Assembly (NCBI GenBank): GCA_015232355.1
Contig: JADFZW010000011.1
Location: 1-64,000 of the forward strand
DNA length: 64,000 bases
Source of the DNA: Oligoflexia bacterium
Lineage (GTDB): Bacteria; Bdellovibrionota; Bacteriovoracia; Bacteriovoracales; Bacteriovoracaceae
Direction: 5' to 3'
The stretch's first letter is position 1. Every line of letters starts with the position of its first letter. This document shows positions 16,961 to 26,047 of the stretch, one piece after another. A model generated the notes under the pieces. The model worked only from the letters and a program-made list of their open reading frames with translations. It did not search any database and was not told the DNA's origin. The position numbers and the translations under genes were made by a program.

Positions 16961-17866
16961 ATGTTTTATTTAGCAGTTATGATTACATCAGCGATTATAG
17001 GATATTCTGCTTCTGCTGAATATCCCGATCTTGTAGCAGTTAAAGATGGATCACCAGTAGAGATGTTTGAAAAGGGAATTGCAGAACTTGGAGGCATGGG
17101 CCGCTTTGTAAAAAAAGATCAAGTCGTTTTAGTGAAACCAAATATTGGTTGGAATAAAACTCCACTTCAAGGTGCTACTACAAATCCTGAATTAGTAGGA
17201 GCGATAGTTAAGAGCGCTTATCAAGCAGGAGCAAAAAAAGTTTGGGTCTTTGATCATACATGTGATGAGGAGAGTGCTTCTTATAAAAATTCTGGAATAA
17301 AAGATGCCGTAGAAAAAAACAAAGGATTTATGTACACTGGAGATAATGAAAAGGATTATCTTGAAAAAGAGATACCTAAAGCAAAGATCTTAAAAAAAGT
17401 AAAAGTACATAAACTCTACTTGGAAGCAGATGTAATTATAAATGTTCCTATTCTCAAGAGTCATATGGGTTCCAAGATGACAGCGGCGATGAAAAATCTT
17501 ATGGGTGTTGTATGGGATCGCAGATTTTGGCATAAAGAGGGTCTTCATCAATCAATTGCCGAATTTCCATTATTAAAGAAAGTTGATTTGACCATAATCG
17601 ATGCCTATTTAGTAATGATGGCCAATGGACCGAGAGGATTATCTACAGATGATTTAAAACAAGCAAAGATGCAAATTCTTTCAACAGATATGTTGTTGGC
17701 CGATACTGCTGCTGCGAAGATTTTAGAGACATCACTTGAAAAGATTCCTTCCCTTGCAATTGCCAAGGAGTTAGGTGTTGGGAAGATGGATTTAGAGAAG
17801 GTAAATATCAAAAGAATTACTTTGAATAGTAAGGATAGTAAAGATAGTAAAGATAGTAAAAAATGA
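16961..17866 (+). CDS. DUF362 family protein, exported
   Basis: The 301-residue protein begins with a signal-like segment (MFYLAVMITSAIIGYSASA) and then a DUF362 domain. Features include a VKPNIGWNK motif near the start and a central region (NVPILKSHMGSKMTAAMKN). It has none of the ferredoxin cysteines that some relatives carry. AAGGAG at 16948-16953 fixes the ATG at 16961; an upstream TTG in frame is less likely. The stop overlaps the next gene as ATGA, so the pair is translationally coupled to an iron-sulfur membrane protein. The biochemical function of DUF362 is not established. Confidence 0.8.
   Translation: MFYLAVMITSAIIGYSASAEYPDLVAVKDGSPVEMFEKGIAELGGMGRFVKKDQVVLVKPNIGWNKTPLQGATTNPELVGAIVKSAYQAGAKKVWVFDHTCDEESASYKNSGIKDAVEKNKGFMYTGDNEKDYLEKEIPKAKILKKVKVHKLYLEADVIINVPILKSHMGSKMTAAMKNLMGVVWDRRFWHKEGLHQSIAEFPLLKKVDLTIIDAYLVMMANGPRGLSTDDLKQAKMQILSTDMLLADTAAAKILETSLEKIPSLAIAKELGVGKMDLEKVNIKRITLNSKDSKDSKDSKK
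17828..17862 (+). repeat. 9-bp in-frame repeat at the 3' end of the DUF362 gene
   Basis: AGTAAGGAT/AGTAAAGAT units occur about 3.5 times in a row. They encode the C-terminal SKDSKDSKDSKK and abut the stop codon that overlaps the next start. It is one of several repeat tails at gene ends in the window. Confidence 0.85.
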
Positions 17867-19188
17867 AAAAAAAATACTGGCGATTAATAATCCAAACATT
17901 TTTTTTCTTTATAGTAGTGATAAGTTTTATTGGTCTTATTGATAAAACCATTCTTAATCGTCAAGTTCTATCCTACATCCATGCTTCAAGTTTTTTTGCT
18001 ACAATTTCGAGATTGGTCTGGTTGGAAATTCCAGATGCTTTTCTGGTTACGTTCGCAATTATTTTACTAAGTTTTATTTTTGGCAGAATCTATTGTTCCT
18101 ACTATTGTCCTGTTGGTTTGATTCAAGATATTTTAAATTCATTGATAAAAAGGTTAGGATTAAGAAATTTAAAAAAAATAAGTTATGGCCAGATCAGATA
18201 TCTACGTTGGATTATTTTAGGTTGTGTAGTAGCTTTAATATTTTCTAGATCATCATGGTATCAATACTTAGATCACTATGCACTTTTCGGAAAGCTTTTA
18301 AGTTTTACATTTACGGGAATTTCTTTTCTTGTACTTCTGGCAATTTCAGTTGTAGTTGCACCAAGGTGGTTTTGTAATAATATATGTCCATCGGGATCAA
18401 TCTTTACGATTATTCAGAAAAGACCAAAGATATCATTTTATAAAAAGAAAAAGATAAAGGAAAAAAAATCTGAAGTCATTATAGCATCAGAAAATAATTC
18501 AAGACGAGATTTTATTAAAGGAGTAGGAGCATTTGTAGTTGGAGCTCTATGTGCAAAGGCGATTACATTTACTAGTAATACTCAAAAAAATGTTCAAAAA
18601 TTAATTTCATTGATTGGCAGTATACTACCTCCTGGTGCTGGAAGCAGAGAGAGTTTTAATTCTAGATGTATATCCTGTGGTGCTTGTGTTAATAAATGTC
18701 CAAGTAAGGTAATCGTTATTGATAATTTAGTTTTTCATTCTACTCCTCGTTTAGATTTTTCAAAATCTTTTTGTGATTACGAATGCAATCGCTGTATGGA
18801 AGTTTGTCCCAATGGAGCATTATCTTATCATCCAGTTGAGTTGAAAAAAAGTATTCGCTTGGGTGTAGTGAACTTTAACCAAAACAGATGTGTAGTATAT
18901 ATTGATAAAAAAGATTGTGGTGCTTGCGCCGAACACTGTCCAACAGGAGCAGCAAAGACTCGTCCATATGGAAAAGATAATGAACTTTTAGCACCATATT
19001 TTACAGAGGAGAGATGCATTGGTTGTGGTGCTTGTGAGTATATTTGTCCAACACGACCAGATAAGGCCGTTATAGTGAAAGCAGTTGATGTTCAAACATT
19101 GGCGGCGTTACCTCAGGTACAAAATAATAGTAAAATAGAAAATATAATACAAAATAAAGTACAAAAGGATAATCCATTTCCATTTTGA
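17863..19188 (+). CDS. NapH/CcoG-type membrane polyferredoxin
   Basis: The 441-residue protein has four or five membrane helices in its first 185 residues. They carry two CX3CP motifs of the NapH type (CSYYCPVG, CNNICPSG). A central RRDFIKGVGAF segment resembles a twin-arginine signal followed by a hydrophobic stretch. A C-terminal domain has about four [4Fe-4S] motifs (CISCGACVNKCP, CNRCMEVCP, CGACAEHCP, CIGCGACEYICP). Such proteins pass electrons between the quinone pool or cytoplasm and periplasmic partners. Overlap with the DUF362 gene suggests the two act together. The electron acceptor is unknown. Confidence 0.85.
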   Translation: MKKKYWRLIIQTFFFFIVVISFIGLIDKTILNRQVLSYIHASSFFATISRLVWLEIPDAFLVTFAIILLSFIFGRIYCSYYCPVGLIQDILNSLIKRLGLRNLKKISYGQIRYLRWIILGCVVALIFSRSSWYQYLDHYALFGKLLSFTFTGISFLVLLAISVVVAPRWFCNNICPSGSIFTIIQKRPKISFYKKKKIKEKKSEVIIASENNSRRDFIKGVGAFVVGALCAKAITFTSNTQKNVQKLISLIGSILPPGAGSRESFNSRCISCGACVNKCPSKVIVIDNLVFHSTPRLDFSKSFCDYECNRCMEVCPNGALSYHPVELKKSIRLGVVNFNQNRCVVYIDKKDCGACAEHCPTGAAKTRPYGKDNELLAPYFTEERCIGCGACEYICPTRPDKAVIVKAVDVQTLAALPQVQNNSKIENIIQNKVQKDNPFPF

Positions 19189-19234
19189 GATTATTGAAGA
19201 TTAATTGTACTGTACGATTGTTAGAGGAGTAATT

Positions 19235-20827
19235 ATGAATAGAATAAAATTGAGAATAAGATTTGATTTTTTAAATTTAATTTCAACTTTAATTTTTGTT
19301 TTTTTATTTTCTACATTTTTTCTATCAACTAATGGATTTGCAATTAATAAATCAAAAATTTCTTTGCATGAGATAGAGAAGGCCATAAAAGAAAAAGGTG
19401 CAAACTGGAGTGCGGGAACAAATCGAATTTGGGAAAGTGATATTGATATTCAAAAAAAAATGTTAGGTGCTCCTATCAGACCAATCAATGAATTTACTTT
19501 TATCACAGATGATCTTTCATTATTTCCACAATCATCAGAAGAGACTGCACCAGCACCATCTTTTTATGATTGGAGTAATGTTAATGGAATAAATTATATG
19601 GGCCCAGTTACAAATCAAGGAAAATGTGGAAGCTGTGTTGCCTTCGCAGCAGTCAGCACTTTAGAAGGGCAAGTAAATATAACAAATGGTTGGCCTGGAT
19701 TTAATATGAAATTTTCCGAACAACATCTATTTTCTTGTGGTGGTGGAGAGTGTGCGAATGGTTGGTCTCACTATTCTGCTGCTCAATACTTAAAAGATAA
19801 AGGCGTTCCAGATGAAGCTTGCTTTCCTTATCAGAGTGGTGGAATGGGAACTGACTATGCTTGCTCTAAAACCTGTGGAAATGCAATAGAGCGCTCTTAT
19901 AAAATAAGAAATTATGAAGAAATAAGAGGATTACCATATTCTACTCAAATAGTAGTAGATGCTCTTCGCACAGGACCTCTGATGGCGGTAATGACTGTTT
20001 ATGCTGATTTTATGAGCTACACTGGAGGAATTTATGAACATGTTATTGGTGATGTTGTTGGAGGCCATGCAGTTACACTTGTTGGATATGATAATACCTT
20101 AAAATATTGGATTGTAAAAAATAGTTGGGGAGAGGATTGGGGAGAAAAAGGATATTTTAGAATTAAAATGGATGATGATTCAGATATTGGTCCTCAAACT
20201 ATTAAATTTATACTCACACCTTTTGCAGCAGGAGCAGTTACTATTTCTTCGCCTCTCCCTCGTGAAATTATAGCATCAGATTTCTACAATGTAATTATAG
20301 ATACGAATTACAAAGAGATTATTAAAGTACAATTGGCCGCGATTGTTTCTAATGAAACAAAGATTTTTAATGCTGTAAAAATTAGCGAAACTCAATATAA
20401 AGTAAACTTAGATACAAAAGCTTTTAAGAGTGGAGTTTATCAAACATATGCTAAGGTAACTAAAAAAGATAATAATGGTAATTTAAAAGAGTATAAATCA
20501 CAAATAAAGCGTTTTTATATTTTACATGAAACACCAGTTATTCGCCTTACGATGAATTCACCAAAAAATGGTGATAAAATAAGTGATCGCATCTATGTTG
20601 ATTTCACAGGGACAGGATCGCCACTTCCAATTCACAAACTTAGTTTTTATTATAAAAATTCAGATAATGTAATAAAGAAAGTTACAAGTAATGAACCTGC
20701 TGAAAGAACTCTGCTTAGTTGGAGAACAACTGCAACTCATAATGGAAAATATGAGATTTGGGGTGAGGGTTGTATAAAAGATTATTGCATAGAAACCAGT
20801 CACATTAATGTGACGGTAGAAAATTAG
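19235..20827 (+). CDS. Secreted papain-family cysteine protease (peptidase C1A)
   Basis: The 530-residue protein has a signal peptide (hydrophobic to about residue 35) and a short propeptide with ANWSAGTNRIWE, typical of C1 proregions. A papain domain follows, with oxyanion Gln128 and catalytic Cys134 (NQGKCGSCVAF), His in GGHAVTLVGYD and Asn in KNSWGEDWG. Residues about 345-530 look like one or two beta-sandwich (Ig-like) domains. AGAGGAG before 19235 sets the start; an in-frame upstream TTG is less likely. The product should be exported and could digest extracellular protein. Its stop codon overlaps the galK stop on the other strand. Confidence 0.92.
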   Translation: MNRIKLRIRFDFLNLISTLIFVFLFSTFFLSTNGFAINKSKISLHEIEKAIKEKGANWSAGTNRIWESDIDIQKKMLGAPIRPINEFTFITDDLSLFPQSSEETAPAPSFYDWSNVNGINYMGPVTNQGKCGSCVAFAAVSTLEGQVNITNGWPGFNMKFSEQHLFSCGGGECANGWSHYSAAQYLKDKGVPDEACFPYQSGGMGTDYACSKTCGNAIERSYKIRNYEEIRGLPYSTQIVVDALRTGPLMAVMTVYADFMSYTGGIYEHVIGDVVGGHAVTLVGYDNTLKYWIVKNSWGEDWGEKGYFRIKMDDDSDIGPQTIKFILTPFAAGAVTISSPLPREIIASDFYNVIIDTNYKEIIKVQLAAIVSNETKIFNAVKISETQYKVNLDTKAFKSGVYQTYAKVTKKDNNGNLKEYKSQIKRFYILHETPVIRLTMNSPKNGDKISDRIYVDFTGTGSPLPIHKLSFYYKNSDNVIKKVTSNEPAERTLLSWRTTATHNGKYEIWGEGCIKDYCIETSHINVTVEN

Positions 20828-21921
20828 AGTTGTTGTTGTTTTGAAAGGATATTTTTATATGCTATTTCTTTATATCCTTTTTCAACCAATGCTACGACTG
20901 ATCCTCCAAAACCACCACCAGTTAAGCGTGCCCCATGAATGTGTGGTTCGCTACTTACCAATTCAACTAAGCGATCTATTTCGGGGATAGATACTTCATA
21001 ATCATTTTTCATTGATAAATGAGAAGAAGCAAAAAGATCTTTGATTAAATTAAGAGAAGAAGAAGATGCAGCTAAGTTTATGAATGCATCTTTTAATTTT
21101 AAAACACGATCATTTTCAGAGAGCACATGACGTACTCTTTTGAAGAGGGTTTCGGCATTTGAAGATGTTGTAGATTGCTGTGAAAAAAGCAATCGTTTAT
21201 ACTCAGATAGGTTTTGTAAATTAAGGTCACTTAAGTATGTAGTATTAAGAATTTTTGCTGCTTCCTCACACTCTTCTCGTCTTTTTAAATAACCTCCACT
21301 TCGATTGCTATGAGATATTCCAGAATTTATAACTAATATTTCTAATGAATCAGGAATGTCGATAGTTTGATAGCAAAGAGATTTTGTATCTATAAAAAGT
21401 GCTTGACCAGGATTTTGAGCAACACTTATAACCATTGGATCCATTATTCCTACTCGAGCACCAACAAATTCATTTTCTACTCGTTGACCTAGTTTAGCGA
21501 TATCGATGTCTGAAAGATTTAAATGAAAAGCATTAACCATTGCACGGAAAAGCGCTACTATTAAAGCTGCACTAGAGGAGAGTCCGCTTCCCATTGGAAG
21601 ATTGGATTCAATATTTATATTTATATTATATCCAAAGATATTAAAATTTTCCTCCCTTAAGATTTTTGTAACACCTTTTAGATAATCACTCCAATGGGAA
21701 CAATTTTTTTCTTCGCCTAAGAGATAAGAGATAGTGTCGTTATTGCTGTTGGCGCTTACAAGATATGAAGATGAATGTGAGTGTGAAGGTGAAAGAGTAA
21801 GTTGAACGGTTGTTTTTTCTGGAATTAGTGTGGGAAATACTAATCCACCATTGTAATCAGTGTGCTCACCAATTAAGTTAACTCTTCCATAAGCAGATGA
21901 TATATTATTAATATTAATCAT
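20824..21921 (-). CDS. galK: Galactokinase
   Basis: The 365-residue protein phosphorylates galactose at C1 (Leloir pathway). It shows the GHMP kinase motifs: substrate motif GRVNLIGEHTDYNGG, ATP motif LPMGSGLSSSAAL and C-terminal GARLTGGGFGGSVVAL. The ATG at 21921 overlaps the galT stop as ATGA, which favours it over an upstream in-frame start. It is the last gene of the gal pair downstream of nuoN. No galE is present in the window. Confidence 0.95.
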   Translation of the reverse strand: MININNISSAYGRVNLIGEHTDYNGGLVFPTLIPEKTTVQLTLSPSHSHSSSYLVSANSNNDTISYLLGEEKNCSHWSDYLKGVTKILREENFNIFGYNININIESNLPMGSGLSSSAALIVALFRAMVNAFHLNLSDIDIAKLGQRVENEFVGARVGIMDPMVISVAQNPGQALFIDTKSLCYQTIDIPDSLEILVINSGISHSNRSGGYLKRREECEEAAKILNTTYLSDLNLQNLSEYKRLLFSQQSTTSSNAETLFKRVRHVLSENDRVLKLKDAFINLAASSSSLNLIKDLFASSHLSMKNDYEVSIPEIDRLVELVSSEPHIHGARLTGGGFGGSVVALVEKGYKEIAYKNILSKQQQL

Positions 21922-23045
21922 AATTGTATTTTTACCTCTCTTAATTCTTGTGCTTTCTCTTCTGGAATACAATCATTAGCAAACATCCCTGCGCCTAATT
22001 CTGTTCCTGCTAAATATTTTAATTTTTCTTTAGTTCGTAATGCTGGATAAATTTCAAAGTGCAAATGTGCCTCTGGATGAGGAAGACCATCGGTAGAGGC
22101 CTGATGTATAACCATGAGATAAGGAGACTCTCGATCCCAAAGGGCATCGAATTTTAAGAGAGTTGATTTAAGGGTAGTGGCCAAATCAGTTAATTCATTA
22201 TCAGTTAGTTGATTGAAATTTTCTACAGGTCGTTTGGGCATGGACCATACTTCATATGGATAGCGTGCGCATCTAGGAACAAATGATAAAGCACTATCAG
22301 TCTCTACAACTACTCTTTTTTTGAAAGATAGTTCATCTTTTACCATTTGTTCAAGTAAACCAATCCCTGCGTGTTCATTGTAGTATTTTAATTGCAACTC
22401 TAATTCACGGGCCGGAATAGGTGGAATAAATGGATAGGCATATATTTGTCCATGTGGATGATGAAGAGTTACCCCCATTTCAACGCCTCTATTTTCGAAA
22501 GGCATGATGTATTTGATGTTGGGATTTATTTTTAAAATTTCAAGATAACGATGGCCCCAAACTTTAAAGATTAATTTAATATGATCAAGTGGTAGTAAGC
22601 TTAAATTTGTTTTTGCATCTGTTGAAAATACTACCACTTCACAGACACCATCTGCTTCTACAATATCTACGCCAGCATCCATACCAGGAATTTGTAGCGG
22701 AATCGCAGTTGATTTTTGGAGAACTTGCGAGGGAACTAATGAGGGAAAAAGATTTGCAAAGACAGCAACATCATAAGTACCATCAGGGAGTTCAGTAGGG
22801 ATCTCTTTATTTTTAGTTGGCGCTAAAGGATTATATTCGGCCGGAGGAAGAAAAGTGCGATTTTGGCGATGATTAGCATAAGCAACCCATTCGCCTCTTA
22901 AAGGATGATATCGTAAATGGGGAGTAGGATTTATCATCTCTTTATTAGGAGAGGGAATAAAGTTTTTATCTATTCCATCGACTTTAGTGTTAGAGTATAA
23001 AGTTAAATAACGTCCATCTTGTTTAGTTAAATTTAAAATATCCAT
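21918..23045 (-). CDS. galT: Galactose-1-phosphate uridylyltransferase
   Basis: The 375-residue enzyme exchanges UMP between UDP-glucose and galactose-1-phosphate. The active site HPHGQ (LHHPHGQIYAYPF) and the C-terminal HLHFEIYP metal/substrate motif are present. GGAG lies 6 nt before the ATG at 23045. A second ATG at 23057 forms part of that RBS and is less likely. The gene lies 64 nt after nuoN on the same strand, so it may be read from the nuo transcript. The next gene, galK, overlaps it. Confidence 0.95.
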   Translation of the reverse strand: MDILNLTKQDGRYLTLYSNTKVDGIDKNFIPSPNKEMINPTPHLRYHPLRGEWVAYANHRQNRTFLPPAEYNPLAPTKNKEIPTELPDGTYDVAVFANLFPSLVPSQVLQKSTAIPLQIPGMDAGVDIVEADGVCEVVVFSTDAKTNLSLLPLDHIKLIFKVWGHRYLEILKINPNIKYIMPFENRGVEMGVTLHHPHGQIYAYPFIPPIPARELELQLKYYNEHAGIGLLEQMVKDELSFKKRVVVETDSALSFVPRCARYPYEVWSMPKRPVENFNQLTDNELTDLATTLKSTLLKFDALWDRESPYLMVIHQASTDGLPHPEAHLHFEIYPALRTKEKLKYLAGTELGAGMFANDCIPEEKAQELREVKIQL

Positions 23046-23109
23046 TTTTATCTCCATATAAAATTAGCGAGAGACTTACCATTATTATTAACAATATGTC
23101 CACAATAAT

Positions 23110-24519
23110 TTAAAAAGAGCTTAAAGGGGGATATATTCCTATTGCTATAGTAATTAAAAAAGAAATAATTGTTACTATAAAAGCGTAAGAGGAGTTATTG
23201 GTGAGATTATTGTTGTTTGTTTTTGTTAAATTATTTGTAGATGTAGAATAGATGGAGATCACCACTTTAAAATAATAGCAAAGAGAAAGAATAGAAAAGA
23301 GTAATGCGATTATTATTATTGCTATTGGAAGTTCGGTTATCATACTAGAAAATAGATAAAACTTGGCGATAAAACCTGCGGTCAATGGAATTCCTGAAAG
23401 AGAAAAAATAAAAAGAGTAAGAGCTATACCCAAGAAGGGGCGTTCAAATCCAATTCCTCGAAGTGATGAAATTGGAAATTGATAATTATTATTTGATAAT
23501 TGAGTGAGTATTGCAAATATTCCAATTGAAGAGATAGCATAGATAAAGATATAAAAAAGAATAGATGATTTGCTAAGAATAGAAAGGCATGCGAATGCCA
23601 ACAAAATATATCCTGAGTGTGCAATAGAGGAGAAAGCAAATAATCGTTTAAAATCTTTTTGGATTAGTGCCAATAAATTTCCAATAATAATAGATAGTGT
23701 GGCCAGAGCGAGGATGTAGTATTTGGCCCATTCTTGATTGAGTATAACTTCAAAAATACGAAGTAAAACTATCAAAGATGAGAATTTAATTACAGAACTC
23801 ATGTAAGAAACAATTGGAAGTGATGATCCTTGATAGACATCTGCTACCCAAGCTTGAAATGGTGCTGCTCCTATTTTAAAAATAGTAGAAGAGATAATTA
23901 ATATAAGTCCAATGATGATTAATAAATTTGAGTTGATAAAGGGTGAGTGAGCAAGATCTTTCAAATCAAGAGTTGAGCTTATTCCAAAAATCAGGGATGT
24001 TCCATAGAGGAAAGTTGCACTAGCTGCTCCTCCTAAAATAAAATATTTTAATGAGGCTTCAATGGATGCTTTACAATTTTTCTTAAGGGCCACCATGATA
24101 TAGACAGGAAAAGAGATAGTCTCTAAAGCAATAAAGATCATTAAGAGATTATTGCTGCTGACTAAAAAGATTGCTCCTATTAGGGAGAAAAGGATTAGTG
24201 GATAAACTTCTGGTAAAATATTATCTTGTTTTTCATTTTTCCATAGTGTGAGTATGCTGAGAATTGAAAATAAAATAATTGAAGCAATACTAGTGATGGA
24301 GAGATGATCAACCGTGATTAGAGAGTGGGGGAGGTTGAATGTAGATGTTTTAATAAGTATAAGTGCAGATAAAAATAAAGGTAAGAGCGATAGAATAAAA
24401 GATATCTGATAGGATCTTTTTTGGAATGTGGGAATTAAAATTAGTTGTGATAGTGCTGTCAAAGTAATCAATGCTAAGATCATAAAAAAAGGATAACTTT
24501 GAGAAGGGAGGATAGTCAT
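23110..24519 (-). CDS. nuoN: NADH-quinone oxidoreductase subunit N
   Basis: The 469-residue protein is one of the three antiporter-like proton-pumping subunits in the membrane arm of complex I. It has about 13-14 hydrophobic helices. The conserved signature is IGAAPFQAWVADVYQGSS, with Lys and Glu residues in helices. Near its end, between the last helices, is a low-complexity Thr/Asn linker (STSTNNLTKTNNNNLTNNSS). It is the last nuo gene and lies 12 nt after nuoM. Confidence 0.93.
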   Translation of the reverse strand: MTILPSQSYPFFMILALITLTALSQLILIPTFQKRSYQISFILSLLPLFLSALILIKTSTFNLPHSLITVDHLSITSIASIILFSILSILTLWKNEKQDNILPEVYPLILFSLIGAIFLVSSNNLLMIFIALETISFPVYIMVALKKNCKASIEASLKYFILGGAASATFLYGTSLIFGISSTLDLKDLAHSPFINSNLLIIIGLILIISSTIFKIGAAPFQAWVADVYQGSSLPIVSYMSSVIKFSSLIVLLRIFEVILNQEWAKYYILALATLSIIIGNLLALIQKDFKRLFAFSSIAHSGYILLAFACLSILSKSSILFYIFIYAISSIGIFAILTQLSNNNYQFPISSLRGIGFERPFLGIALTLFIFSLSGIPLTAGFIAKFYLFSSMITELPIAIIIIALLFSILSLCYYFKVVISIYSTSTNNLTKTNNNNLTNNSSYAFIVTIISFLITIAIGIYPPLSSF

Positions 24520-24531
24520 ATTATTAGTTCC

Positions 24532-26040
24532 TTAAACGTTAAATTTATATAAAAAGTTATTGGGAAATACTCCAATCAAGATAATTAATAAAATTATTAC
24601 TGTAAAAAATATTGCTTGTAGTGCTGTTAAATCTTTGATGGTATGAGTGCTGGCGCTGGTAGTAGAATTGGTGTTAGAAGCAAACATTAAATTTTTATAA
24701 AAGTTAAGTGAATAGATTGCACTGACAATAACTCCACTAGCGGCCAAAGCGCAAAAGTAAAATGATTTAGATGAAGTTCCTAATAATATCATGAATTCTC
24801 CTACAAAATTATTTGTTCCAGGAATTGCAAGAGATGAAAGCATTGTAATAAAAAAGATTATTGAAAATATGGGGACTTTGGATGCAAGTCCATCGGGGAA
24901 ATTACTGGTATTGGATGAATGGAAGTGAATTATAAAATGGTATGCTATTAAAAACATGGTGAGTGCATAGATTGCATGGTTGAACATTTGATAGATAGCA
25001 CCTGTTGTTGCAATATTGGAGAGAGAGAAAACTCCGACGATAATAAATCCAGAGTGAGAAATAGAGGAGTAGGCAATAAATTTTTTTATATCAGTTTGTT
25101 TTAGCGCCACAATCCCCCCGTAAATGATAGAGATAATTCCAATAATAATAAAAATTTCATAGTTATAATTGTTATAATTATTTTCAGACTTAAAGAGATT
25201 TGCCGAGTAACGAAGCAAACCATATGTTCCCATTTTAGCAAGAAGAGCAGAGAGATAGATTGAACCGTGAATAGGAAGTTGTTCATAACTATCTGCTTGC
25301 CAGCCATGAAATGGAACGGCCGGGATTTTTATTAGAAAACTAAAAGTTATGGCCAAGAAACACCAAAAGTAAGTGTTGGTCGAAGAAGTGCTTAATGAAG
25401 TATTTGATAAAAAGTCTTTAATAGTAAGGTAGTCGAAGCTTATAGTGTGTGTGGTTTTATAGTATGAAACTAAAATAAATATTAGTGCAAATAACATGCA
25501 AAGAGAGCCACAAAGAGTGTAGAGAAATAATTTAAGGGCAGTTTGAGTACGCTTTTCACCTCCCCAAATCAAGAGTAAAAATATTATAGGTAGAAGAGTT
25601 ATTTCCCATGAAAAATAGAACAGAAAAATATCAGATGCCAAAAAGGTTAAGTAGAGTGATGATTGGCATAGTAGAAGTAGCATAATATATATATGAGGAT
25701 TTTTAATTGTTTTAAAATTTTGGTGATGATTTTTCTCATTGATAAGAAAGATAGAAGAAAAAAAAGTAACGATGGTGGTGAGAGAAATCATACATAAAGA
25801 GAGATTATCGAGTGTTAATGAGAAATTAATATTAAAATCTGAAATCCATGGGAAAGAAATTATATTGCTGTTGTTGTTGATGGCCGAAAAAGAGTGCCAG
25901 ATGTAAGCAGTAAGTAGCAAAGTGAAAAGTTGAGATATGAATAGTATATATCGATGTTTTAATAATAAGATTAAAAGAGCAAATATTAATGGTATTGAGA
26001 CTAAGACCAGTAAAGGATTAAGGTTAAATAGAATAGTCAT
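24532..26040 (-). CDS. nuoM: NADH-quinone oxidoreductase subunit M
   Basis: The 502-residue antiporter-like membrane subunit has about 14 helices and the family motif KIPAVPFHGWQADSYEQ, with conserved Glu and Lys in the proton channel. A Thr/Ser-rich loop (about 460-475) precedes the final helix. It sits 7 nt after nuoL in the operon. Confidence 0.94.
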   Translation of the reverse strand: MTILFNLNPLLVLVSIPLIFALLILLLKHRYILFISQLFTLLLTAYIWHSFSAINNNSNIISFPWISDFNINFSLTLDNLSLCMISLTTIVTFFSSIFLINEKNHHQNFKTIKNPHIYIMLLLLCQSSLYLTFLASDIFLFYFSWEITLLPIIFLLLIWGGEKRTQTALKLFLYTLCGSLCMLFALIFILVSYYKTTHTISFDYLTIKDFLSNTSLSTSSTNTYFWCFLAITFSFLIKIPAVPFHGWQADSYEQLPIHGSIYLSALLAKMGTYGLLRYSANLFKSENNYNNYNYEIFIIIGIISIIYGGIVALKQTDIKKFIAYSSISHSGFIIVGVFSLSNIATTGAIYQMFNHAIYALTMFLIAYHFIIHFHSSNTSNFPDGLASKVPIFSIIFFITMLSSLAIPGTNNFVGEFMILLGTSSKSFYFCALAASGVIVSAIYSLNFYKNLMFASNTNSTTSASTHTIKDLTALQAIFFTVIILLIILIGVFPNNFLYKFNV

Positions 26041-26047
26041 ATTATTT

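Noticed and set aside
19235-20827. Papain-like protease considered as the leader peptidase of the RiPP cassette
   Set aside because: It is 40 kb away, belongs to the C1 family with its own signal peptide and is not a C39 Gly-Gly peptidase.
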